Below the pieces are notes generated by a model. It saw nothing but the letters and a program-made list of their open reading frames with translations, was not told the DNA's origin and did not search any database. A stretch of DNA of 64,000 bases from Acidimicrobiaceae bacterium (lineage in GTDB: Bacteria; Actinomycetota; Acidimicrobiia; Acidimicrobiales; MedAcidi-G1). Within the stretch, counting starts at the first letter, position 1; the number at the start of each line of letters is the position of its first letter. The DNA is taken from positions 38,666 to 102,665 of the forward strand of contig NZBE01000010.1 of the NCBI GenBank assembly GCA_002687745.1. Direction: 5' to 3'. Made by a program: the position numbers and the translations under genes. Positions 15,631 to 23,374 of this stretch are shown here, piece by piece.

Positions 15631-17158
15631 TCCGATGGGCGTGGCTGAGTCTCCGGCCCTCGAGGTGCAGGGCGTCACGAAGCGCTTTGGTGACGTGCTC
15701 GCCAACGAGGACGTCGGCCTTCGTGTCGAACGTGGTCGGATCCATGCCCTTCTCGGCGAGAACGGTGCCGGGAAGAGCACCCTCGTCAACATCATCTTCG
15801 GCCTCTACCAGGCCGACACGGGTGAGGTTCGACGAAACGGGGAGGTACTGAACCTCAACGGCCCACGAGACGCCATTGCCCACCAGATCGGAATGGTCCA
15901 CCAGCACTTTCAACTGGTGCCGGTGCTCTCGGTAGCCGAGAACGTCGTCCTGGGCGACGAGCCGACGAGACACGGCGTTGTCGACCTCGACAGGGCCGCC
16001 GCCGTGGTTCGGGAACTATCGGAGCGTTTCGGACTTGACATCGACCCGAAGTCCATAGTCGAGGACCTCCCGATCGGCATTCAACAGAGGGTCGAGATCC
16101 TTCGTGCCCTCTACCGCGAGGTCGACATCCTGATCCTGGACGAGCCAACCGCTGTGCTGACTCCCCAGGAGACCAACCACCTGCTCAATGTCCTGCGAGG
16201 TCTCGCAGACACCGGTGTTGCCGTGGTCTTCATCACGCACAAGCTGCGCGAGGTGATGGCAGTTGCCGACGAGATCACGGTGATGCGTCGTGGCCGGGTT
16301 GTGGGCCACACTGTCCCGGCCGACACAGACGAGTCCGATCTGGCATCGATGATGGTCGGGCGGCCCGTCGAACTACGCCTGAAGCGAACCCCCGCATCCC
16401 CCGGCGACGAGATGCTCACCATTGCGGACCTGGTCGTCGACGACGATCGACAGACCCGGGCGCTGAACGGAATCAACCTCGACATCCGTGCCGGAGAAGT
16501 CGTCGGGGTCGCCGGGGTCGAGGGCAACGGCCAACGTGAACTGGTCGAGGCCGTTACGGGTCTTCGGGGTGTCGTCTCCGGATCGATCATCCTCGACGGC
16601 GAGGAGATCACCGGCAGGTCCCCGCGCCAGATCAGCACCATGGGCGTTGCACACATCCCCGAGGACAGGGAGAAGTTTGGCCTGATCGGCGCACACACCG
16701 TTGCCGACAACATGGTCCTGAACCGCTACCACCACCGCCCATACTCCAGGCACGGCATCAGGCGCCCCGCAGCCGTCGATGACGAGGCGACAAGGCTGGT
16801 CGAGGAGTTCGATGTACGCCCACCGAACATTGCAGCCATGGTCGCCACCCTTTCGGGAGGCAACAAGCAGAAGGTCGTTGCTGCACGCGAGTTCTCGCAT
16901 GACTCAAAGGTGATGGTCGCAGCGCAGCCGACCCGTGGAATCGACATCGGGAACATCGAGTTCATCCACCGCCGGCTCATCGAGTACCGCGACGCCGGCA
17001 TGGCCATCCTTCTCGTCTCAGCCGAACTCGACGAAGTTCTGGGGGTCTCCGACCGGGTTGCGGTCATTTATGGGGGACGGATCGTCTCGTGTGAGCCTGC
17101 CGAGGGAATCGACCGCGACCGTGTGGGCCGTCTGATGCTTTCTGGGGCCGACGGCTGA
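15623..17158 (+). CDS. BMP/nucleoside-type ABC transporter ATPase (two ABC domains)
   Basis: A 511-residue ATPase with tandem ABC domains, as in NupO/YufO and RbsA. The first has Walker A GENGAGKST, the unusual signature LPIGIQQRVEI and Walker B LILDEPTAVLTP. The second has a degenerate Walker A (GVEGNGQREL) and a strong signature LSGGNKQKVVAARE followed by QPTRGID. GTG 15623 is preferred, overlapping the permease stop as GTGAGTGA. ATG 15635 is also possible, while ATG 15584 would overlap the permease by 47 bases. It should drive import of a nucleoside through permeases 1 and 2. Confidence 0.87.
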   Translation: MSDPMGVAESPALEVQGVTKRFGDVLANEDVGLRVERGRIHALLGENGAGKSTLVNIIFGLYQADTGEVRRNGEVLNLNGPRDAIAHQIGMVHQHFQLVPVLSVAENVVLGDEPTRHGVVDLDRAAAVVRELSERFGLDIDPKSIVEDLPIGIQQRVEILRALYREVDILILDEPTAVLTPQETNHLLNVLRGLADTGVAVVFITHKLREVMAVADEITVMRRGRVVGHTVPADTDESDLASMMVGRPVELRLKRTPASPGDEMLTIADLVVDDDRQTRALNGINLDIRAGEVVGVAGVEGNGQRELVEAVTGLRGVVSGSIILDGEEITGRSPRQISTMGVAHIPEDREKFGLIGAHTVADNMVLNRYHHRPYSRHGIRRPAAVDDEATRLVEEFDVRPPNIAAMVATLSGGNKQKVVAAREFSHDSKVMVAAQPTRGIDIGNIEFIHRRLIEYRDAGMAILLVSAELDEVLGVSDRVAVIYGGRIVSCEPAEGIDRDRVGRLMLSGADG

Positions 17159-17169
17159 TCAGCGGTTGG

Positions 17170-17175
17170 TACCGT
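17170..17175 (+). promoter_or_regulatory. -10 box of a leaderless mtnP promoter
   Basis: TACCGT lies 6 nt before the mtnP ATG, in the 23-base gap after the ATPase stop. It suggests that the phosphorylase can be transcribed alone as well as from the importer operon. Confidence 0.4.
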
Positions 17176-17181
17176 CTGGAG

Positions 17182-17916
17182 ATGCTCGGCCTCATTACCG
17201 GAAGTGGCTTCTACGATCTGCCCGGCCTTGAGGAGGCCGTTGATCGGAAGGTCGAGACCCCCTACGGCACGGTCAACCTGGTGTACGGCACGTGGAATAG
17301 CTGCCCGGTGGTGTTTCTCCCCAGGCATGGCGCCGATCACAGCGTTCCACCACAGCGCATCCCCTACAGGGCAAACCTGTGGGCGCTCCATGAGGCCCGT
17401 GCCAGGGCCGTATTGGCAACTGCGGTCAGTGGCGGGATCAACCCGGTCTACCGGAACGGAGAACTCGTCCTCATCGACCAGTTCATCAACCTGACGCACG
17501 GTCGAGACGACACATTCTTCGATGATGAGGTACGTCACACCGACATGACGAAACCATACGACCCGGGCCTACGTCAGGTTCTCTCCGACGTGGCTGTGGA
17601 AGCTGGTATAGATCTCATCGATGGCGGCACGTACGTGTGTGCCAGCGGGCCCAGGTTCGAGACCCCGGCTGAGATCTCGATGTACGCAGGCTTCGGTGGT
17701 GACCTTGTCGGCATGACCGGCTACCCAGAGGTGGCTCTGGCCCGCGAGCTGGACCTGCCGTATGCGGCAGTAGGCGTCGTATCCAATCCTGCAGCGGGCC
17801 TGGGAACTGAGGAACTCAGCCTCGACGACATCTGGGCCGTGCTGAACGACGCAGCCGAACCGCTCCTGCGCCTCCTGGGAGGTGCAGCCGAACGGCTGGC
17901 CCGCTGCTGGGAATGA
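17182..17916 (+). CDS. mtnP: MtnP-family phosphorylase, probably 6-oxopurine specific (5'-methylthioinosine phosphorylase type)
   Basis: A 244-residue purine nucleoside phosphorylase of the MTAP/PNP-II family. Phosphate and ribose blocks are TGSGFYD at 6-12, LPRHGADHSVPP near 46-57, YRANLWAL near 62 and GPRFETPAEI near 156. Base recognition follows GMTGYPEVALARE. MTA-specific enzymes have TDYD at this place with two Asp that read adenine. Here it is SNPA, with Asn202 and Ala204, the pattern of 6-oxopurine enzymes. Phosphorolysis of methylthioinosine or 5'-deoxyinosine to hypoxanthine and the 1-phosphate would fit the deaminase upstream and MtnA. A plain inosine phosphorylase remains possible. 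Confidence 0.82.
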   Translation: MLGLITGSGFYDLPGLEEAVDRKVETPYGTVNLVYGTWNSCPVVFLPRHGADHSVPPQRIPYRANLWALHEARARAVLATAVSGGINPVYRNGELVLIDQFINLTHGRDDTFFDDEVRHTDMTKPYDPGLRQVLSDVAVEAGIDLIDGGTYVCASGPRFETPAEISMYAGFGGDLVGMTGYPEVALARELDLPYAAVGVVSNPAAGLGTEELSLDDIWAVLNDAAEPLLRLLGGAAERLARCWE

Positions 17917-17918
17917 AA

Positions 17919-17948
17919 CCGCCGGGGGGCGTCGCCGACGCCTGGCGG
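17919..17948. terminator. Bidirectional terminator-like hairpin between mtnP and the PhyH gene
   Basis: CCGCC (17919-17923) pairs with GGCGG (17944-17948), and inside it GGCGTC pairs with GACGCC around a GCC loop. It fills the gap between two convergent stop codons. There is no T-tract on either side, so it may be a U-less terminator. Confidence 0.5.
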
Positions 17949-17949
17949 G

Positions 17950-18792
17950 TCAGTCGAAGAGTCGGGAGGCGTCCTCGAAGTCCACCAGCCAGGTCCTTCC
18001 GCCTCCGTCCGAGTGGTATGAACCCCAGCCGAGGAGTTGACGTGCCCGTTCGGGCAGGGCAGCGGCCCGTTCACGGCTGACCACGAGCGGGCTGGCCTCC
18101 TCTGGTCGGAGCCAGCCGGCCACGAAGCTGACGTGCATGCCGTAGCGCCACGAGTCGGTGGTGTTCTGACCGGCCCCGTGGATCACCCGTCCGCTGTAGA
18201 TCATCCCGCTTCCAGCTGGCATGGTTGCGTACGCCGTCCGGTACCCATCGAAGTCGCCCCCCCGGTACACCTCGGCCGGCAACTCCTGGGTGCCCGGGAT
18301 GACGACCGTCGCTCCGTTGGCACGTGTGAACTCGCTGAGGGCGAACATGCAGCTGACCGTGATCTCCCGACCGTCGGCGATCGCCTCGGGCCAGTTGGTC
18401 TCGTCGCGGTGCAGGTACTGGGCCGGCTCGCCCGGTCCGACCGCCATGACCTGGCCGGTGTTCAGCCAGTAGTCGCTGGCATGTTCCAGGAGGTAGTGGT
18501 CGGCTACCGCCAGAAGGGTCGGGTTCAACAGGGCGTGGTCCACGAAGGCATCGCTGCGGGCGGCAAGTCCGCAGAAGCGCCTGGTATTGGCACCGTGGAA
18601 GCCCTCCCAGTGTTCCATTCCGCTCTTCGAGCCGGGTTCCGTTACGTCAAAGGCGGTTGCGAGGTCCTCGACGAGTTGGATCCTTGACGCCTCGGGCAGC
18701 AGGTCCGTAACGATCACCCCGCCGTCTGTGTCCATTGCCTTGACGATGTCGGTGAGGGCCGCATCGCGTCCGAGGGTCGTCAGGTCAGCCAT
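17950..18792 (-). CDS. Phytanoyl-CoA dioxygenase (PhyH) family Fe(II)/2-oxoglutarate oxygenase
   Basis: A 280-residue double-stranded beta-helix oxygenase. The iron site is HRDET (His-x-Asp) near residue 129 and the distal His in RVIHGAGQN near 206. The 2-oxoglutarate-binding Arg is probably in SWRYGMH about ten residues later. PhyH proteins hydroxylate acyl-CoAs or diverse small molecules, and the substrate cannot be read here. It is convergent with mtnP, separated by a hairpin, and has its own leaderless-type promoter. A single-gene unit seems likely. Confidence 0.82.
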   Translation of the reverse strand: MADLTTLGRDAALTDIVKAMDTDGGVIVTDLLPEASRIQLVEDLATAFDVTEPGSKSGMEHWEGFHGANTRRFCGLAARSDAFVDHALLNPTLLAVADHYLLEHASDYWLNTGQVMAVGPGEPAQYLHRDETNWPEAIADGREITVSCMFALSEFTRANGATVVIPGTQELPAEVYRGGDFDGYRTAYATMPAGSGMIYSGRVIHGAGQNTTDSWRYGMHVSFVAGWLRPEEASPLVVSRERAAALPERARQLLGWGSYHSDGGGRTWLVDFEDASRLFD

Positions 18793-18798
18793 CGCCGC

Positions 18799-18804
18799 AC
18801 CCTA
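18799..18804 (-). promoter_or_regulatory. -10 box of a leaderless PhyH promoter
   Basis: TAGGGT on the minus strand, 6 nt before the ATG. It supports ATG 18792 as the start. Confidence 0.45.
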
Positions 18805-18891
18805 TGGCCCTGTCTGTGCGGGTGACCACGTGTGCCAGATACCCCTGGATGTCGGAGGGCTACGATCAACCCTGACAGGGGGAGCACCACC

Positions 18892-18987
18892 ATGGCTGAT
18901 GCGCACAGACCGCTGCGAACCGACGTGATACCCGAAATCGTCGTGGACGGCGCCAGCGCCGCCCTGGCTAGCATCGGCTGCCCATGA
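18892..18987 (+). CDS. Possible 31-residue peptide translationally coupled to dcd
   Basis: ATG 18892 follows a strong GGGGGAG ribosome-binding site by about 8 bases and opens a 31-codon frame whose TGA overlaps the dcd ATG as ATGA. The peptide has no motif that I recognise. Against it, a TAGCAT box inside the frame could give dcd its own leaderless transcript, making this frame optional or accidental. Confidence 0.35.
   Translation: MADAHRPLRTDVIPEIVVDGASAALASIGCP
18969..18974 (+). promoter_or_regulatory. -10 box of a leaderless dcd promoter
   Basis: TAGCAT ends 9 nt before the dcd ATG. It lies inside the small upstream frame at 18892-18987. Confidence 0.35.
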
Positions 18988-19550
18988 TCCTCTCAGACCG
19001 TTCCATCCGCGACGCCGTCGCTGCCGGCCGAATCGTGATCGAGCCCTACGACGACTCGTGTGTACAGCCCTCATCGGTCGACCTGCACCTTGATCACAGG
19101 TTCCTCGTATTCCGTAACCACACCCGCGGCCTGATTGACGTCCGCCGGGACCTCTCGGACCTGACCGAGATGGTCGAAGGTTCAGACGACGACCCCTTCA
19201 TCCTGCACCCTGGCGAGTTCGTCCTGGGATCCACCTCTGAGAGGGTTGGAGTTCCAGACGATCTGGTGGCCCGCCTTGAGGGCAAGTCCAGCCTCGGCCG
19301 GCTGGGGCTGCTCATCCACTCCACGGCCGGCTATGTCGACGCCGGCTGGGATGGTCAGCTCACGCTGGAACTCTCCAACGTGGCAAGCCTTCCGATCATC
19401 CTCTATCCGGGCATGAAGATCGGTCAGATCTCGTTCATGCAGATGACAACGGCCGCTGACCGCCCGTACGGAGCGAGCGAGCTGGGTTCCAAGTACCGCG
19501 GTCAGGAGGGGCCACGGCCCAGCCGCTACTGGGAGAACTTCGAGCGGTAA
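18984..19550 (+). CDS. dcd: dCTP deaminase (probably bifunctional dCTP deaminase/dUTPase)
   Basis: A 188-residue trimeric dUTPase-fold enzyme. It deaminates dCTP and, in the actinobacterial type, also hydrolyses the product to dUMP for thymidylate synthesis. Motifs are MILSDRSIRDAV at the start, VQPSSVDLHLD, RLEGKSSLGRLGLLIHSTAG with the catalytic Glu, and the C-terminal YGASELGSKYRGQEGPRPSRY lid. The closeness to the Mycobacterium tuberculosis Dcd-Dut pattern (HSTAG, then GSKY-GQ-GP-PSRS) suggests the bifunctional form, which is inference. It is convergent with the Fe-S oxidoreductase. Confidence 0.93.
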   Translation: MILSDRSIRDAVAAGRIVIEPYDDSCVQPSSVDLHLDHRFLVFRNHTRGLIDVRRDLSDLTEMVEGSDDDPFILHPGEFVLGSTSERVGVPDDLVARLEGKSSLGRLGLLIHSTAGYVDAGWDGQLTLELSNVASLPIILYPGMKIGQISFMQMTTAADRPYGASELGSKYRGQEGPRPSRYWENFER

Positions 19551-19558
19551 CGGACGGT

Positions 19559-21763
19559 TCAGGAGTCTCCGGTCTCGATTGCCTCGAGAACGTGCAGGGC
19601 GATGTCGCCGACCTTCACCTCTGACTCCTCGACGCCTTCGCCCTTGACCCCGTCGTCGATCATCACGAAGCAGAACGGGCAGGCGGTTGCGATCCTGGTC
19701 GCTCCGGTTGCAAGGAGTTCCTGCGAGCGTTCGACGTTGATGTTCTTGCCGGTCTGCTCCTCCATCCACATGCGGCCTCCGCCGGCACCACAGCACATGC
19801 CCTTGGTGCCCTGGCGTTCGGCCTCTACCACCTCGACGCCGCCGAGGCTGCCGATGACCCGTCGGGGCGCCTGGTAGACGTCGTTGTGGCGGCCCAGGTA
19901 GCACGAGTCGTGGTAGACGATGCACTCGTCGAGACGGGCATCGGTAACGTCGAGGCGGCCCTCGTCGATCAGCCATTCCAGCAGTTGGCTGTGGTGAACC
20001 ACCTCGTAGTGGCCGCCAAGCTCCGGGTACTCGTTGGCCAGCGTGTTGAAGCAGTGCGGGCACTGGGTGATGATCTTGCGGACACCCATTTCGTTGAGCG
20101 TCTCCACGTTCTGCATGGCCATCATCTGGAAGATGTACTCGTTGCCCGACCGCCTGGCGGGGTCACCGGTGCACATCTCTGACGGGCCGAGGATCGTGAA
20201 CGAGACCCCTGCCCGGCGCAGCAACCTGGCCATCGCCCGTGAGACCTTCTTGTTCTTGTCGTCGAAGGACCCTGCGCATCCGACCCAGTAGAGGTACTCG
20301 GTCTCAACCGGGTCGCCACCGTCGATGATGTCGACTCCGTCGAGGTCCCCGACCCAGTCCGCCCTCTCGCTCTGGGAGAGGCCCCACGGGTTGCCGGAGT
20401 TCTCCATGGACCTGTAGGCGGCTCCCAGCTCACTCGGGAAGTCGGATTCCATGAGCGACAGATAGCGCCGCATGTCGAGGATCTTGTCGAGGATCTCGAT
20501 GTTCACCGGGCAGATCTCGTCGCAGGCACGACAGCTTGTGCATGCCCAGAGTTCCTCGCCGGTGACCCGTTCCAACATGGAGTTTGCTGACACTGTTATG
20601 TCCGGGTCGACACCGATCGGGGGTGACACGACGGTTGAGCCGGTTGCCGCCATCACCTCACCGGTCTTGAGCACGATCTCGCGTGGGTCGAGGGGCTTGC
20701 CTGTTGCGTGGGCTGGACACACGCTCGTGCAGCGGCCACACATTGTGCAGGAGTCGGTGTCGAGAAGCTGCTTCCAGGTGAACTCCTCGATTGTTGACAC
20801 CCCGAAGCTCTCCAGCTCGGTTTCCATGAGGTTGGGGATCGGCCTCATCGCCCCCTTGGGGCGGTCACGGTCCTTCAGGTACATGTTCAGCGGCGATGTG
20901 AACATGTGGCGCAGCATCGTTATGGGAAGCAGCGCGAGGAAGGCCATGAACGACACGACGTGGGCTGTCCACCAGACCTGGTGCCAGCCGGCGGCCTGAG
21001 CGGCAAGGCCGCTGTCGTTGATCGCCAGCGCCAGCGGGTAGCCGATGATCGACCAGGTTTCGGCATGGACCGTGTGACCGTCAGGTCCAGCCTGGATGGC
21101 TATGCGGAAAGCCTCGGCGATGAACCCGGTGACCCCTATTGCAAGGAATACGAACAGGGCGGCAGCGTGTTCGGGCTTCGTCTTGATCCGGATGCGGTAG
21201 GGGCGGAACCGGCTGGGTCCATAGCGGCGCAGGATCGCCCATATGACCCCTGTGAGAAAGAGCACGCCCGCCACGTCGCCGACCAGCGTGTAGGCCCTGT
21301 ACACGTCACCGTGCAGGAACTTGAGCGCCGGGGGCACCTGGTGGTTGACCTCGAGCACGGTGGTCACGGCCAGGAGGACCAGGAACGGGAAGTAGATGAG
21401 GGAGTGCATCACCCCGGCAGCGGGTTCCCGCAGGAGGGTCCTCATGTAGACGCCGGACCGGAAGTCGCCGAATCGGCGCTTTGCGTTCTCCTTCGTGGTC
21501 GAGCGGTTGTCTGGTGCGCCCCGCTGCCAGTTCTGGACCCTGTAGGAGAACAGCACCGCGCCCCAGACGATGAGTAGCGGGATGGCCGAGTAGAAGGCCA
21601 GCTTCAATGGGCCGGGAATGTTCCCGAACACCTCCCGGGTGATTTCGGAGTCGTGGTGGAATCCGTTGACGAGTGAGGCGACCCCGGATGCGACCATGAA
21701 GAGGGCCACCACGACCCCGAGGCCGATGACGAGGTGGTTGGGTCGGATGCGCCTGTCGCTCAT
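19559..21763 (-). CDS. Membrane-bound HdrD/GlpC-like iron-sulfur oxidoreductase
   Basis: A 734-residue protein. The N-terminal 290 residues carry five to six hydrophobic segments resembling the heme b gamma subunit of nitrate reductase (NarI-like). Two 4Fe-4S sites follow: C339, C342, C345, C349 in CTMCGRCTSVCP and C408, C411, C414, C418 in CTSCRACDEICP. Two CCG domains occupy the C-terminus, with YHDSCYLGRHN and GMCCGAGGG. The layout matches the actinobacterial 'iron-sulfur-binding reductase' such as M. tuberculosis Rv0338c, whose redox partner is unknown. ATG 21763 is chosen over an upstream frame because homology and a TAGAGT box both point to it. Confidence 0.85.
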   Translation of the reverse strand: MSDRRIRPNHLVIGLGVVVALFMVASGVASLVNGFHHDSEITREVFGNIPGPLKLAFYSAIPLLIVWGAVLFSYRVQNWQRGAPDNRSTTKENAKRRFGDFRSGVYMRTLLREPAAGVMHSLIYFPFLVLLAVTTVLEVNHQVPPALKFLHGDVYRAYTLVGDVAGVLFLTGVIWAILRRYGPSRFRPYRIRIKTKPEHAAALFVFLAIGVTGFIAEAFRIAIQAGPDGHTVHAETWSIIGYPLALAINDSGLAAQAAGWHQVWWTAHVVSFMAFLALLPITMLRHMFTSPLNMYLKDRDRPKGAMRPIPNLMETELESFGVSTIEEFTWKQLLDTDSCTMCGRCTSVCPAHATGKPLDPREIVLKTGEVMAATGSTVVSPPIGVDPDITVSANSMLERVTGEELWACTSCRACDEICPVNIEILDKILDMRRYLSLMESDFPSELGAAYRSMENSGNPWGLSQSERADWVGDLDGVDIIDGGDPVETEYLYWVGCAGSFDDKNKKVSRAMARLLRRAGVSFTILGPSEMCTGDPARRSGNEYIFQMMAMQNVETLNEMGVRKIITQCPHCFNTLANEYPELGGHYEVVHHSQLLEWLIDEGRLDVTDARLDECIVYHDSCYLGRHNDVYQAPRRVIGSLGGVEVVEAERQGTKGMCCGAGGGRMWMEEQTGKNINVERSQELLATGATRIATACPFCFVMIDDGVKGEGVEESEVKVGDIALHVLEAIETGDS

Positions 21764-21773
21764 GTCGGGCGGA

Positions 21774-21779
21774 ACTCTA
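21774..21779 (-). promoter_or_regulatory. -10 box for the Fe-S oxidoreductase gene
   Basis: TAGAGT on the minus strand, 10 nt before the ATG, predicting a leaderless or nearly leaderless transcript divergent from amt. Confidence 0.35.
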
Positions 21780-21826
21780 GCCCCGGAGCGGTCGCCGTAG
21801 CGGCTGTGGCATCTGTTGACCGGCGG

Positions 21827-21853
21827 TTCACCGTCACGAAACAGGCTCGAAAC
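21827..21853 (+). promoter_or_regulatory. GlnR-box-like site upstream of the ammonium transporter
   Basis: TTCAC-N6-GAAAC-N6-GAAAC. The actinobacterial GlnR site is gTnAC-N6-GaAAC repeated with the same spacing, so the first two half-sites match well and the third partly. It ends 54 bases before the amt GTG. Nitrogen control by GlnR would be expected for this gene, but no glnR lies in the window. Confidence 0.5.
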
Positions 21854-21907
21854 AGCCTCTCCATATCGTCGGTGGTGTTGAGTCAGGAATAACCGAAAGG
21901 CCACGCC

Positions 21908-23356
21908 GTGTCAGATCCGTTGTTTTCGTCAGGTTCTCCGGGGAGGGCGTTGTCGGCGGCGTGGGCATCCCGTTCGTCGCGGAGCCGGTCTCGGAAGGTG
22001 TCCCTTGGGATGGTCGGCGTGGTTGGTGCGGTCCTCGTCACCGCTGCACCGGCTGCCGCACAGGAGCTCACGCCGGCCGAGTACAACACCGCCCTGCTGG
22101 CGAGCCTCTGGCTGATCGTGGCCGGCTGCCTTGTATTCCTGATGCAGGCCGGGTTCGCTCTCGTCGAGGCGGGCCTCACCAGGGCCAAGAACGTCGGCAA
22201 CATCATGGCCAAGAACCTGGCCGACATGGCGATCGGCGCCCTTGCGTTCTGGGCCGTCGGCTTCGGCTTCGCGTTCGGGTCCGACGGCGGGAGCCTCATC
22301 GGTACCGATACGTTCTTCCTGTCGGGGATGAGCGAGTCGTTCGACGACGGTGACGTCCTCGCCACCCCGTCGTTCTTCTTCTTCCAGGTCGTCTTTGCCG
22401 CCACGGCGGTCACGATCGCCTCGGGGGCGATGGCCGAGAGAACCAGGTTCTCCGCCTACCTCATCTTCAGTGCTGTCATGACCGGCTTCATCTACCCGGT
22501 GGTCGTGCACTCGTTCTGGCACGGCGACGGCCTGCTCTCGGATCTCAACATCGGCGACGCCCGCTTCAGCGATTTCGCCGGGTCGAGCATCGTGCACAGC
22601 GCGGGTGGCTGGGCTGCCCTGATGGGTGCCATCTTCCTCGGGCCGCGCCTCGGCAAGTACGCCCCGGACGGCACCCCCCGGGCCATTCCGGGTCACAACA
22701 TCGGCTACGCGGTGATCGGTGTGTTCATCCTGTGGTTCGGCTGGTTCGGGTTCAACGCAGGCTCGGAGCTGGCATTTGACGCCTGGGTTGCCCACGCAAT
22801 CATGACGACCCTCCTGGCGGCGTCGGCCGGGATCATGTCTGCAGGTGCCGTGATCTGGAGGAAGACCGGTGCGCTGGATATCGGCATGGCCGGCAACGGT
22901 GCGCTGGCCGGGCTGGTGAGCATCACGGCCGGAACGGGAACCATGAGCTTTCTGGGGGCCGTCGTAACCGGTGCGATCGGAGGAGTCATCGTCGTCTACT
23001 CGGTCCTGTTCGTCGAGAGGAAGGGTGTCGACGATCCGGTCGGTGCCGTTTCGGTGCACGGTGTGTGCGGCGTGTGGGGAACCCTTGCCGTGGGCCTGTT
23101 CGCCCGGTACGACGATGCCTTTCTGGGGCGTGACAACGCCGGCCTGTTCTACGGCGGTGGTTTCGACCAGTTGCTGGTCCAGGCGATAGGCGTTGTCCTG
23201 ATCGCTGCCTGGGTGCTCGGAACCTCTGCGGTTCTCTTCAGGGTGATCGCGTCGACTGTGGGCCTTCGGGTCTCGCCGGAGGAGGAGTTGGCCGGCCTCG
23301 ACGTGGCCGAGCACGGCTCCCCCGGTTACGGGCCCGAGCCGGTGCAGTTCGTCTGA
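21908..23356 (+). CDS. amt: Ammonium transporter (Amt/MEP/Rh family)
   Basis: A 482-residue membrane channel for ammonium uptake. A basic N-terminus with a signal-like hydrophobic stretch ending in APAAAQ is followed by eleven expected membrane helices. Typical blocks are GFALVEAGLTRAKN, the pore His in IVHSAGGWAALMG, FNAGSELAFD and the second pore His in VSVHGVCGVWGTLAVG. The GTG start has GAAAGG 7 bases upstream. No glnK gene follows, unlike many amt operons. It diverges from the Fe-S oxidoreductase and has a GlnR-like box. Confidence 0.93.
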   Translation: MSDPLFSSGSPGRALSAAWASRSSRSRSRKVSLGMVGVVGAVLVTAAPAAAQELTPAEYNTALLASLWLIVAGCLVFLMQAGFALVEAGLTRAKNVGNIMAKNLADMAIGALAFWAVGFGFAFGSDGGSLIGTDTFFLSGMSESFDDGDVLATPSFFFFQVVFAATAVTIASGAMAERTRFSAYLIFSAVMTGFIYPVVVHSFWHGDGLLSDLNIGDARFSDFAGSSIVHSAGGWAALMGAIFLGPRLGKYAPDGTPRAIPGHNIGYAVIGVFILWFGWFGFNAGSELAFDAWVAHAIMTTLLAASAGIMSAGAVIWRKTGALDIGMAGNGALAGLVSITAGTGTMSFLGAVVTGAIGGVIVVYSVLFVERKGVDDPVGAVSVHGVCGVWGTLAVGLFARYDDAFLGRDNAGLFYGGGFDQLLVQAIGVVLIAAWVLGTSAVLFRVIASTVGLRVSPEEELAGLDVAEHGSPGYGPEPVQFV

Positions 23357-23374
23357 GCCCCGGGCCTGTTCCGG

